From X23 sp050251575 (lineage in GTDB: Bacteria > Bacillota > Clostridia > SK-Y3), in contig JBFWMP010000139.1 in assembly GCA_050251575.1 (NCBI GenBank), positions 1-7,182 of the forward strand: a stretch of 7,182 bases of DNA, in the 5' to 3' direction. The notes beneath the pieces are model-generated. The model searched no databases and was not told the DNA's origin. It saw only the letters and a program-made list of their open reading frames with translations. Positions 1-6,876 of the stretch are shown here, one piece after another. How positions within the stretch are numbered: position 1 is the stretch's first letter; each line of letters starts with the position of its first letter. The position numbers and the translations under genes are program-made.

Positions 1-11
1 AGCCCGTCTTG

Positions 12-96
12 TGTCATTCTGAATGAAACGAAGTGAAATGAAGAATCTTAAAAGTTGCTTAAGTGCTAAGATCCTTCACTTGCGTTCAGGATGACA
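12..96. repeat. Imperfect palindromic intergenic repeat (REP/MITE-like)
   Basis: Two arms, 12-50 and 67-96, are imperfect reverse complements. Both read outward-in as TGTCATYCTGAAYG, then AAGTGAA, then RATCTTA, with small insertions in the left arm. The sequence resembles the TGTCATTCTGA...GAAGAATCT dispersed repeats scattered between genes in many bacterial genomes; that likeness is from memory and not searched. It lies downstream of the minus-strand PLP-enzyme gene and would form a hairpin in its 3' transcript. No U-tract follows on that strand, so a classical intrinsic terminator is unlikely. No transposase is present, so it would be non-autonomous or a REP-type element. Confidence 0.6.
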
Positions 97-169
97 TCTC
101 GAGTTTCTTTTGCTTAATCATACTTTTACAGTGGTTTCGTAACTTCTCTTATTTAATCAACAAGTTATT

Positions 170-1462
170 TCAAAGATTTATTAGTCCTTTATTCATCATA
201 TTCTGCACGGCAATCATAATGCCTAGCTTTGCATGATGCCACGTAAGTCCTCCCTGCATATACGCAATATATGGAGGTTTGATAGGTGCATCAGCACTTA
301 ATTCAATTGAAGCCCCTTGAATAAATGCTCCTGCTGCCATGATTACCTGCGAATCATATCCCGGCATATCCCAAGGCTGCGGCTCAACATAAGAATCAAT
401 AGGGGCACCCTTTTGTATCCCTTGACAAAAACTTATAACTAAATCAGGATTATTAAATTTTACAGCCTGTATTATATCTGTTCTTATTCCATTTGAAGAC
501 GGACATACATCAAAACCGAGTTTTTCAAACAGTGCGGCACAGAAAATAGCTGCCTTTAAGCTTTGAGAAACAATATGTGGTGCCATAAACAGCCCTTGAT
601 ACATTAAGCGGTTCATCCCTAAAGAAGCACCACATTTTTTTCCTATTCCCGGTGATGTTAAACGATAAGCAGCAAGCTTTACACAGTCTTTTTTTCCTGC
701 AATATATCCACCTGTAGGTGCTAGACCGCCCCCGGGATTCTTAATAAGTGACCCGGCTACAAGGTCTGCTCCTGCCTCTGTCGGTTCTATGTCCTCCACG
801 AATTCACCGTAACAATTATCTACCATACAAATAGTATTTGGATTAATATTCTTTATAATACGGATGATTTCACCTATCTCTCTTACTGTTAGTGATGGAC
901 GCCAATCATATCCTTTAGACCTTTGAATTAATACCATCTTTGTTTTTTCATTCACTGCTGTTTTTATTGCCTCTAAGTCCACTCTCCCGTCAAGGGTCAA
1001 GTCGACTTGCTGATAATTAACACCAAATTCTTTTAGTGAACCGTTGTTCTCTCCTCTAATCCCTATTACTTCTTCTAAAGTATCATAGGGATTTCCTGTA
1101 ACAGCTAACAATGTATCCCCCGGCCGCAGAACACCGAAAAGACAGATTGATAATGCATGAGTACCCGAAATAATATTATGTCTTACCAAAGCATCTTCTG
1201 CCCTAAAGACATCAGCATATACTGCATCCAGTGCTTCCCTTCCCAGGTCATCATATCCATACCCCGTTGTTTCTGCAAAATGAGTATCACTGATATGATG
1301 TTTTTGGAAAGCCTTAAGCACCTTATACTGATTATATTGACTGACAGCATCTATCTCTATAAATTTATCAGATATGTACTCTTCAACCTCTTGAGACAGC
1401 TTATATATTTTTTCATCAATATTAAATTCCCGAGATAACAGTTGTGTAATTTTCTTTTGCAT
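170..1462 (-). CDS. PLP-dependent methionine gamma-lyase family protein (aluminium-resistance / YnbB type)
   Basis: A 430-residue protein of the cysteine/methionine-metabolism PLP enzyme superfamily (aspartate aminotransferase fold type I). It belongs to the branch usually annotated 'methionine gamma-lyase family protein' or 'cystathionine beta-lyase involved in aluminium resistance'. Visible landmarks are SGTHAL near residues 99-104 (cofactor phosphate contact region), VDNCYGEF at 214-221 with D215 as the likely pyridine-nitrogen aspartate, and SLIKNPGGG at 238-246 with K241 as the likely Schiff-base lysine. Length is normal for the family and the frame is intact. I chose the ATG at 1460-1462 because AAAGGGTGG lies just upstream; an in-frame start at 1519 would add 19 residues and overlap the predicted promoter. 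The true substrate is unproven; C-S lyase activity on a sulfur amino acid is inferred from family membership. In many Bacillota a homologue lies near hfq/miaA, but the window ends before that can be tested. The gene is divergent from the DUF3189 gene. Confidence 0.85.
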   Translation of the reverse strand: MQKKITQLLSREFNIDEKIYKLSQEVEEYISDKFIEIDAVSQYNQYKVLKAFQKHHISDTHFAETTGYGYDDLGREALDAVYADVFRAEDALVRHNIISGTHALSICLFGVLRPGDTLLAVTGNPYDTLEEVIGIRGENNGSLKEFGVNYQQVDLTLDGRVDLEAIKTAVNEKTKMVLIQRSKGYDWRPSLTVREIGEIIRIIKNINPNTICMVDNCYGEFVEDIEPTEAGADLVAGSLIKNPGGGLAPTGGYIAGKKDCVKLAAYRLTSPGIGKKCGASLGMNRLMYQGLFMAPHIVSQSLKAAIFCAALFEKLGFDVCPSSNGIRTDIIQAVKFNNPDLVISFCQGIQKGAPIDSYVEPQPWDMPGYDSQVIMAAGAFIQGASIELSADAPIKPPYIAYMQGGLTWHHAKLGIMIAVQNMMNKGLINL

Positions 1463-1490
1463 ATAAACCACCCTTTCGTTTGCTGTAAGT

Positions 1491-1519
1491 ATTCTAACAT
1501 ATATACGCAAGTTAAACAA
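1491..1519 (-). promoter_or_regulatory. Probable sigma-A promoter of the PLP-enzyme gene
   Basis: On the minus strand TTGTTT (1514-1519) is followed after 17 bp by TAGAAT (1491-1496). A TGT directly before the -10 makes it an extended -10 (TGnTAGAAT). The -35 is weak (3 of 6) and the -10 is good. The start codon is about 30 bp further downstream, leaving a short leader that holds only the ribosome binding site. Confidence 0.5.
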
Positions 1520-1527
1520 TAATAGTT

Positions 1528-1557
1528 ATTTATCTATGCATATTTGCATAGATAAAT
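1528..1557. promoter_or_regulatory. Perfect 13-bp palindrome, candidate shared operator
   Basis: Arms 1528-1540 (ATTTATCTATGCA) and 1545-1557 are exact reverse complements separated by TATT. The palindrome sits between two divergent genes. It lies just upstream of the -35 of the minus-strand PLP-enzyme gene and overlaps the likely -35 of the plus-strand DUF3189 gene. A dimeric regulator bound here could act on both promoters. The cognate regulator is not recognisable. A terminator is less likely because the stem is AT-rich and lies upstream of both genes. Confidence 0.5.
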
Positions 1558-1570
1558 GTACAAATATAAT
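1544..1570 (+). promoter_or_regulatory. Possible promoter of the DUF3189 gene
   Basis: TTGCAT (1544-1549) and a perfect TATAAT (1565-1570) are separated by 15 bp, shorter than the ideal 17. The -35 lies within the right half of the 1528-1557 palindrome, so a bound protein could block it. A second -10-like TATACT at 1575-1580 makes the exact start uncertain in this very AT-rich stretch. Confidence 0.3.
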
Positions 1571-1616
1571 AATATATACTATCTGTTTATTCATCATAGA
1601 TTTATAGGAGGAATAA

Positions 1617-2078
1617 ATGATTATTATTTACCACTGTTCCGGAGGCACACATTCTTCTGTTCTTGCAGCACATATTCACTTAGGGATACTTCCGGCAGAT
1701 AGAATTCCTGATTTTAATGAGATTATGCAAAAAACAAATTTTGATAAATCCAGTAAAAAAGAATGGGGACTCATTAAAAAGGTTGGAGTAGATGAGTATG
1801 GAAACACCATTTGTACCTTAGGCAGAAGATTTTGTATTGATATCACTATACAAGCATTAAATAGTCTCAGTATGTTGTTTGATAAGCAGGATGAATTGCA
1901 ACTAATAAATATTCATAATGAGGTCAATTTGCTTATGAAAATTGGTGGTACATTATCTAGAGGCTTCAATATGGTAAAATTCGGGAGATTTATTGTAATA
2001 AAAGGTTCCCAAAATGTATACTTTGATATTGCTGAAGTGGTTATGAATGTAAAAAAGAGACTTTATGAAAATATATAA
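1617..2078 (+). CDS. DUF3189 family protein of unknown function
   Basis: A 153-residue soluble protein recognised as DUF3189, a small family I know mainly from Bacillota. The family signature is visible at the N-terminus as IIIYHCSGGTHSS (residues 2-14), and again as GVDEYGNTICTLGRR (57-71). No signal peptide or membrane segment is seen. AGGAGG at 1606-1611, five bases before the ATG, fixes the start. The function is unknown. The glycine-rich loop after a beta strand, with conserved His and Cys, looks like a ligand-binding or catalytic loop, but this is inference only. The gene is divergent from the PLP enzyme and convergent with pflB, so it is transcribed alone. Its stop codon overlaps the first bases of the downstream hairpin. 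Confidence 0.8.
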   Translation: MIIIYHCSGGTHSSVLAAHIHLGILPADRIPDFNEIMQKTNFDKSSKKEWGLIKKVGVDEYGNTICTLGRRFCIDITIQALNSLSMLFDKQDELQLINIHNEVNLLMKIGGTLSRGFNMVKFGRFIVIKGSQNVYFDIAEVVMNVKKRLYENI

Positions 2079-2124
2079 ACAAATTATGAAGGCAGATATC
2101 TTTATCTGCCTTCATAATTTGTTT
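2077..2124. terminator. Bidirectional terminator hairpin with perfect 22-bp stem
   Basis: Arms 2077-2098 and 2103-2124 are exact reverse complements around a TCTT loop, with a GAAGGCAGATA block next to the loop. The hairpin lies between the convergent DUF3189 and pflB genes. Read on the minus strand, the stem is followed by a U-rich tail (TTTGTTTATATATTTTC). On the plus strand it is followed by GTTTGTATCTT. It can therefore end transcription from both sides, better for pflB. Confidence 0.8.
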
Positions 2125-2153
2125 GTATCTTATAATATTACCATGATTATATA

Positions 2154-4373
2154 TTAGAATCTATCATGAAATGTTCTGTTTATGACATCCATTTGTTGTT
2201 CTCTTGTTAATCTGATAAAGTTTACAGCATATCCGGACACCCTCACTGTAAGCTGAGGATATAGTTCAGGATGTTCCATCGCATCCATAAGCAATTCCTT
2301 ATTTAATACATTTACATTGATATGGTGCCCATCTTGACTAAAATATCCGTCTAATAATGCTGTAAGATTATTGTATTTCTCATCATCCAACTTTCCTAAC
2401 GCTCCGGGAACGATAGAAAATGTATAAGAAATACCATCTTCACTATAATCATAAGGTAATTTTGACACGGATTTCATTGAAGCAATACAGCCTTTTGTAT
2501 CTCTTTTATGCATAGGATTCGCACCCGGAGCAAAAGGTTCTCCATACTTTCTTCCATCCGGAGTGCTTCCTGTCTTTTTACCATAAACCACATTAGAGGT
2601 AATGGTAAGGATGGACATGGTCGGTTTACTATCTCTGTAAGTTTTATGTTTGCTTAATTTAGACATAAAACTCTTTACCAAGTTCACTGCAATATCATCC
2701 ACCCTACTATCATTATTGCCAAACTTCGGGTAATCCCCTTCTACGATATAATCTATAGCCAGACCTTGTTCATTCCTAACTACTTTTACCTTTGCGTATT
2801 TGATGGCTGATAAAGAGTCTACTACAACAGAAAGTCCGGCAATTCCACACGCAGAGGTTCTAATGATTTCTTCGTCATGCAAAGACATTTCTAATGCTTC
2901 GTAGCAATATTTATCATGCATATAATGAATAATATTAAGTGTATTAATGTACAAATTTGCAAGCCATTCCATTACATCTTCAAAACGCTGCGTCACTTCA
3001 TCATAATCCAGATATTCGGAATTAATAGGGGCATATGCAGGACTGACCTGAATTCCTTTGATTTCATCTTTACCACCATTGATAGCATAGAGCAGTGCTT
3101 TTGCAAGGTTAGCCCGTGCACCAAAAAACTGCATTTGTTTCCCTATTTTCATAGCGGATACACAGCAAGCAATACCATAGTCATCACCAAACTTTTCTCT
3201 CATCAAATCATCATTCTCATACTGGATAGATGAAGTCTGTACAGATATCTTTGCACAATATGTCTTGAAATTCTTAGGTAATCTTCTTGACCACAATATA
3301 GTCATATTAGGCTCAGGTGCTGAACCTAGATTAGTAAGCGTATTCATGAACCGATAAGACATTTTGGTAACCATATGTCTTCCATCAATCCCTATCCCCC
3401 CAAGCACTTCTGTTACCCAAGTAGGATCTCCGGAAAATAGGGCTTCATAATCAGGTGTTCTCAAGAACCTTACCATTCTCAGCTTCATAACAAAATGATC
3501 TAACATTTCTTGAATTTGTTCCTCTGTATATTTGCCTTCTGCTAAATCTCTTTCAGCATATATATCCAAAAAGGTAGAAACTCTTCCTAAACTCATCGCA
3601 GCACCATTTTGTTCTTTCACTGCAGCAAGATAAGCAAAATACAACCACTGGATTGCTTCTTTGACATCCTGAGCCGGTTTGCTTATATCATAGCCATAAC
3701 TTGCAGCCATCTCTTTCAAACCTTCTAAGGCCCTTATTTGCTCGCTCATTTCTTCTCTTTGCCTTATGACAGGCGAATTCATGCTTGCAAAAACATAATT
3801 TTTCTTAGCCTGTTTCTTTTTTTCTATCAAAAAGTCTATACCGTAAAGAGGCACTCTTCTATAATCGCCGATAATTCTTCCTCTGCCATAGGCATCAGGC
3901 AATCCGGTAATGATTCCTGTTTTTCTGGCTTTTAGCATTTCATCGGTGTAGGCATCAAAAACACCATCATTATGGGTCTTTCTATATTTAAAAACTTTCT
4001 CTACATCAGGATCCATCTGACGTCCATAAGCTTTAAAAGAAGCTTTCACCATTCTGATGCCACCAAAAGGCATAATAGCTCTTTTAAGGGGTTCATCAGT
4101 CTGCAATCCTACAATTTTTTCAGTATCTTTATCTATATATCCAGGTGCATGAGAAGTAATAGTAGATATAGTTTTTTCATCAATATCTAATACGCCATCA
4201 TTCTCTCTTTCTTTTTTCATCAATTCTGTAACCTTTTCCCACAGTTTGATAGTATCTGAAGTAGGTTGCGCAAGAAAAGTCTCATCTCCATCATAGGGCG
4301 TATAATTCTTTTGAATAAATTCTCTGACATTAATCTCATTTTCCCAAGTTCCTGCTTTAAAGTTAGTATTCAT
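2154..4373 (-). CDS. pflB: Formate acetyltransferase (pyruvate formate-lyase)
   Basis: This 739-residue glycyl radical enzyme converts pyruvate and CoA to acetyl-CoA and formate in anaerobic mixed-acid fermentation, in the cytosol. It has the large PFL barrel domain, followed by the C-terminal glycyl radical domain. The catalytic cysteine pair is C403-C404 in GIACCVSAMKIGKQMQFFGA (E. coli C418/C419). The radical glycine is G714 in RVSGYAVNF (E. coli G734). The paired cysteines and the QMQFFGARANLAK motif mark true PFL rather than glycerol dehydratase, choline lyase or benzylsuccinate-type relatives. Length is slightly below the 760 residues of E. coli and normal for Clostridia. The ATG at 4371-4373 has AAAAGGAGG seven bases upstream. 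The enzyme needs the radical-SAM activase PflA. No pflA lies in the window and both flanking genes are on the opposite strand, so activation must come from elsewhere in the genome. The gene is convergent with DUF3189 and divergent from uvsE. Confidence 0.97.
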   Translation of the reverse strand: MNTNFKAGTWENEINVREFIQKNYTPYDGDETFLAQPTSDTIKLWEKVTELMKKERENDGVLDIDEKTISTITSHAPGYIDKDTEKIVGLQTDEPLKRAIMPFGGIRMVKASFKAYGRQMDPDVEKVFKYRKTHNDGVFDAYTDEMLKARKTGIITGLPDAYGRGRIIGDYRRVPLYGIDFLIEKKKQAKKNYVFASMNSPVIRQREEMSEQIRALEGLKEMAASYGYDISKPAQDVKEAIQWLYFAYLAAVKEQNGAAMSLGRVSTFLDIYAERDLAEGKYTEEQIQEMLDHFVMKLRMVRFLRTPDYEALFSGDPTWVTEVLGGIGIDGRHMVTKMSYRFMNTLTNLGSAPEPNMTILWSRRLPKNFKTYCAKISVQTSSIQYENDDLMREKFGDDYGIACCVSAMKIGKQMQFFGARANLAKALLYAINGGKDEIKGIQVSPAYAPINSEYLDYDEVTQRFEDVMEWLANLYINTLNIIHYMHDKYCYEALEMSLHDEEIIRTSACGIAGLSVVVDSLSAIKYAKVKVVRNEQGLAIDYIVEGDYPKFGNNDSRVDDIAVNLVKSFMSKLSKHKTYRDSKPTMSILTITSNVVYGKKTGSTPDGRKYGEPFAPGANPMHKRDTKGCIASMKSVSKLPYDYSEDGISYTFSIVPGALGKLDDEKYNNLTALLDGYFSQDGHHINVNVLNKELLMDAMEHPELYPQLTVRVSGYAVNFIRLTREQQMDVINRTFHDRF

Positions 4374-4513
4374 ATTATTTCCTCCTTTTCCTGATTCACA
4401 GTTTAAGCTAAAAGCTTATTAATTAAATCAAACATTAAAAAGCTTTGATGTTTATCTTACATCTTATATATTCCACATACAAAAGAGCTTGAAACAAAAT
4501 AATTGTATTTATA

Positions 4514-4543
4514 ATACAGAATACTGTATACAATCGTCATTGT
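4514..4543. promoter_or_regulatory. Two adjacent inverted repeats in the pflB promoter, candidate operators
   Basis: ATACAG-AATA-CTGTAT occupies 4514-4529 and overlaps the pflB -10 element. ACAAT-CGTC-ATTGT occupies 4530-4543 and overlaps the -35 elements of both pflB and uvsE. The two repeats abut with no gap. They match none of the Rex, CcpA-cre or Bacillus LexA consensus sites well. Their placement suggests repressor binding, but AT-rich DNA produces short palindromes by chance. Confidence 0.4.
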
Positions 4544-4546
4544 CAA
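4518..4546 (-). promoter_or_regulatory. Probable sigma-A promoter of pflB
   Basis: On the minus strand a perfect TTGACA (4541-4546) is followed after exactly 17 bp by TATTCT (4518-4523). The predicted start near 4511 gives a leader of about 137 nt before the pflB ATG. That is long for a plain leader. It contains a small hairpin at 4404-4418 (TAAGCT, 3-nt loop, AGCTTA). Confidence 0.6.
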
Positions 4547-4569
4547 TATCATAACTATTGCCGGATAAA
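4540..4569 (+). promoter_or_regulatory. Possible promoter of uvsE
   Basis: TTGTCA (4540-4545) is followed after 18 bp by GATAAA (4564-4569), about 60 bp before the chosen uvsE start. Its -35 occupies the same bases as the divergent pflB -35, so the two promoters would compete for polymerase. An alternative pair upstream, TTGTAT at 4503-4508 and TATACA at 4527-4532, cannot be excluded. Confidence 0.35.
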
Positions 4570-4628
4570 ACTTTTATAAAAAATTCATTTAATTAATTGT
4601 TTTGGGTAAAATAATTTTGGTGATGATT

Positions 4629-5591
4629 ATGATTATCCGATTAGGCTATGTTGCGATGACATTAAACTTAAAGGATTCCTCCCCTTCTAAAACGGTAACT
4701 GTTACAACTTATAATAAGATTGATAGTGATGAAGGCAAAAGAATCCGATTAGCGAAAATAACCCGCACAAATTTAGAAAACACACTGAGAATTCTCAGAT
4801 ACAACTTAGCACATGAAATAGAAGTTTATCGTTTTACTTCAAAGCTTGTGCCCTTAGCTACATACACGCCGGTAGTAGATTGGAATTACCAATTAGATTT
4901 CGCTGAGGAATTCAAACAAATAGGTGATTTCGTAAAAGAAAATAATTTTAGAATTAGTGCTCATCCTGATCATTTTACGCTTATAAATAGTCCGGAACCA
5001 AAAGTGTTTCAAGACTCACTAAGAGACTTGGACTATCATTATAAAGTATATCACACAATGGGATTAGAGGACAGAAAATATAAGTTAATACTGCATGTAG
5101 GCGGCATGTATGGAAACAAGGAATCCTCGGTCCAAAGATTTATGAATAATTATAAAAAGCTGCCGAGTTATCTCCATGATAAATTGATTATAGAAAATGA
5201 TGATAAAACATATACCGCTAACGATGTCTTGGCTATTTGCACTCAATTAAAAGTGCCTATGGTCTTTGACGTTCATCATTATCAATGCAATAATGAGGGT
5301 GAGAAAATCATAGATGTCCTCCCTTCTATTTTTGATACATGGAATGATGAATACTTTAATCCTAAAATACATTTTTCCAGCCCTAAAAATGAAAAACAAT
5401 TTAGAAGCCATGCGGATGATATTGATATAGATGAATTCGTAAAGTTTTTAAAAATTGCTAAAGAACTGGATAGAGACTTTGATATTATGCTTGAAGCTAA
5501 AAACAAGGATAATGCTTTATTTAATCTGATGGAAAAACTACAGAATATACAAGGAGTTAAGATTATCAATCAGTCCACAATCGAGTATTAA
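4629..5591 (+). CDS. uvsE: UV DNA damage endonuclease UvsE
   Basis: A 320-residue UVDE-family TIM-barrel endonuclease that nicks DNA 5' of UV photoproducts, starting an excision pathway independent of UvrABC. It aligns by eye with Bacillus UvsE over its whole length (RLGYVAM, RFTSKLVPLAT, IENDDKTYT, FSSPKNEKQFRSHAD, MLEAKNKD). The metal-site residues of Thermus UVDE appear conserved as H112, H156, E189, D214, H217, K246 (the carboxylated lysine position), H248, H261 and E289. One difference is HPDHF at 112-116, where Thermus and Bacillus have HPxQ. I chose the ATG at 4629 because the protein then begins MIIRLGY as usual in the family, and GGTGAT at 4619-4624 complements the 16S anti-Shine-Dalgarno sequence. 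In-frame starts at 4623 (ATG) and 4602 (TTG) would add 2 or 9 residues. The gene is divergent from pflB and convergent with the antiporter. Confidence 0.93.
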   Translation: MIIRLGYVAMTLNLKDSSPSKTVTVTTYNKIDSDEGKRIRLAKITRTNLENTLRILRYNLAHEIEVYRFTSKLVPLATYTPVVDWNYQLDFAEEFKQIGDFVKENNFRISAHPDHFTLINSPEPKVFQDSLRDLDYHYKVYHTMGLEDRKYKLILHVGGMYGNKESSVQRFMNNYKKLPSYLHDKLIIENDDKTYTANDVLAICTQLKVPMVFDVHHYQCNNEGEKIIDVLPSIFDTWNDEYFNPKIHFSSPKNEKQFRSHADDIDIDEFVKFLKIAKELDRDFDIMLEAKNKDNALFNLMEKLQNIQGVKIINQSTIEY

Positions 5592-5604
5592 AATATAATA
5601 TTAT

Positions 5605-5623
5605 GATGGACTAAGACTCCATC
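5605..5623. terminator. Weak hairpin between convergent uvsE and antiporter genes
   Basis: GATGGA (5605-5610) and TCCATC (5618-5623) flank a 7-nt loop that includes the antiporter stop codon (TAG, minus strand, 5611-5613). On the minus strand the following sequence is AT-rich (ATAATATTATATTTT), and on the plus strand CTTTTT follows shortly after. The stem is only 6 bp, so it is a weak candidate, but nothing better separates the two genes, whose ends are only 19 bp apart. Confidence 0.3.
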
Positions 5624-6810
5624 TGCACTTTTTCTGTTTCTAAGAGTCTTTTTGAAGAAGCTTTTATAGCAATAGCTCCTAATGGCGCTGTAATAATTAT
5701 TGATAACACAGCAGTTGCCAAAATCACATCTCCGGAAGCTACGCCTAATGATAGTGGAATTGCTCCGATTGCAGCTTGAACAGTTGCTTTAGGAATATAA
5801 GCTATGACACAAAACAGTTTTTCCTTCCAGTTTAGATTAGTACCTAATGTGGATACAATCACACCGATGCTTCTAGCAATTAAACCAATTAAAATAATCA
5901 CTATCCCTTGTATTCCAGCATGTAAAGCAACATTTATGTTTACCTGTGCACCCACTAATACGAATAATAATAATTCTGCAAAAATCCATATTTTATTGAA
6001 TTTTGCAGCCAATCGTTTGGCTGTATCAGGCTTTGTTTCCAAAATTACAAATCCAATGGTCATCACCCCGAGTAATGATGCAATCTCAATTTTAGCTTTA
6101 AGTGCATTTTCTAATGTAGTTAGCAATATAGCAGATCCCAGTATTAATAATACTTTTTTTGTGTCCCGGATGTGGTATATCTTAAATAGATGTACCATGA
6201 GAAGCCCTAATAGTAATCCCGACACTATTCCTAATATAATTGATATAGGGATATTCAAAAGTTGAATTCCTATATTCACATGGCTTCCACTATATAATCC
6301 TAAAAACGTTGTAAATATCGTGATTGCAAACACATCATCAATCGAAGCACCTGCCAAAATCAATGTTGGGATACCTTTATTAGTTCCTATGCCTTTTTCA
6401 GTAAAATCCAACATCTGCGGAACAACCACTGCAGGTGAAACAGCTGCAATAATAAAGCCTAAAATTCCACCTTGTATAAAAGTAAATCCTAACAATTTTA
6501 TAGATACAAAAGCAATAGTAAACCCTTCAAGCAATCCCGGTATACAACTTAATTTTAATGCAGTACTCCCAACTTTATTTAATGTATCCCTACTGATGCC
6601 AAATCCTGCTCTTAATAATATTATAATCAATGCAATCTTTCTAAAATCACCTGACACTTTTAGAAGCTCCGCATCCAGTAAATTAAAACCATAAGGCCCT
6701 ATCACTACTCCCAAAATCAACATTCCTAAAAGTCCGGGCATCTTTAGTTTTGTGAATAACGTATTTAATAATAGGCCCAATAACATAATAAGTGCTAAAC
6801 TTGTTGCCAT
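5611..6810 (-). CDS. Cation:proton antiporter (Na+/H+ exchanger family), fluoride-riboswitch controlled
   Basis: A 399-residue, highly hydrophobic membrane protein with about a dozen predicted transmembrane segments from residue 3 to about 383. It is a monovalent cation:proton antiporter of the Na_H_Exchanger (CPA) superfamily. Family landmarks are AAVSPAVVVP (122-131, the unwound crossing helix), GASIDDVFAIT (155-164, with D158-D159 as the ion-binding acidic pair), IARSIG (311-316, conserved basic residue) and IPKATVQAAIGAIP (339-352). There is no cytosolic TrkA/RCK or USP domain, so it is the minimal transporter form. The start at 6808-6810 has CAGGAGG seven bases upstream. An open frame continues to 6918, but those codons lie inside the riboswitch and terminator. 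The transported ion (Na+, K+ or other) cannot be told from sequence. The riboswitch places it in the fluoride response, perhaps correcting the pH or ion imbalance caused by HF entry; that role is inference. Confidence 0.9.
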   Translation of the reverse strand: MATSLALIMLLGLLLNTLFTKLKMPGLLGMLILGVVIGPYGFNLLDAELLKVSGDFRKIALIIILLRAGFGISRDTLNKVGSTALKLSCIPGLLEGFTIAFVSIKLLGFTFIQGGILGFIIAAVSPAVVVPQMLDFTEKGIGTNKGIPTLILAGASIDDVFAITIFTTFLGLYSGSHVNIGIQLLNIPISIILGIVSGLLLGLLMVHLFKIYHIRDTKKVLLILGSAILLTTLENALKAKIEIASLLGVMTIGFVILETKPDTAKRLAAKFNKIWIFAELLLFVLVGAQVNINVALHAGIQGIVIILIGLIARSIGVIVSTLGTNLNWKEKLFCVIAYIPKATVQAAIGAIPLSLGVASGDVILATAVLSIIITAPLGAIAIKASSKRLLETEKVQMES

Positions 6811-6831
6811 GTAAATGCCTCCTGTAAAATC

Positions 6832-6876
6832 AAAATAAAAAACTCCTACAAGGCATTTATCATGCCCTATAGGAGT
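6832..6876 (-). terminator. Riboswitch expression-platform terminator
   Basis: On the minus strand ACTCCTA (6870-6876) pairs with TAGGAGT (6842-6848). After a small internal mismatch, GGCAT (6862-6866) pairs with ATGCC (6852-6856) around a 5-nt loop. A TTTTTTATTTT tract (6832-6842) follows directly. It lies between the aptamer and the antiporter ribosome binding site (6818-6824) and is the OFF state of the switch. Confidence 0.9.

Noticed and set aside
1463..1519. N-terminal extension of the PLP enzyme by 19 residues
   Set aside because: It would overlap the extended -10 promoter. The ATG at 1462 has a good ribosome binding site and gives the usual family length.
1617..1660. Protein tyrosine phosphatase active site (HCx5R) in the DUF3189 protein
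   Set aside because: The position where Arg is required is Ser13, and the rest of the protein matches DUF3189, not a phosphatase.
2916..4190. Plus-strand open frames opposite pflB
   Set aside because: Translations are low-complexity antisense products of a highly conserved gene and have no support as genes.
5804..6694. Two plus-strand open frames (5804-6265 and 6320-6694) opposite the antiporter
   Set aside because: They are antisense shadows of the hydrophobic coding sequence, with no recognisable domain and no ribosome binding site.
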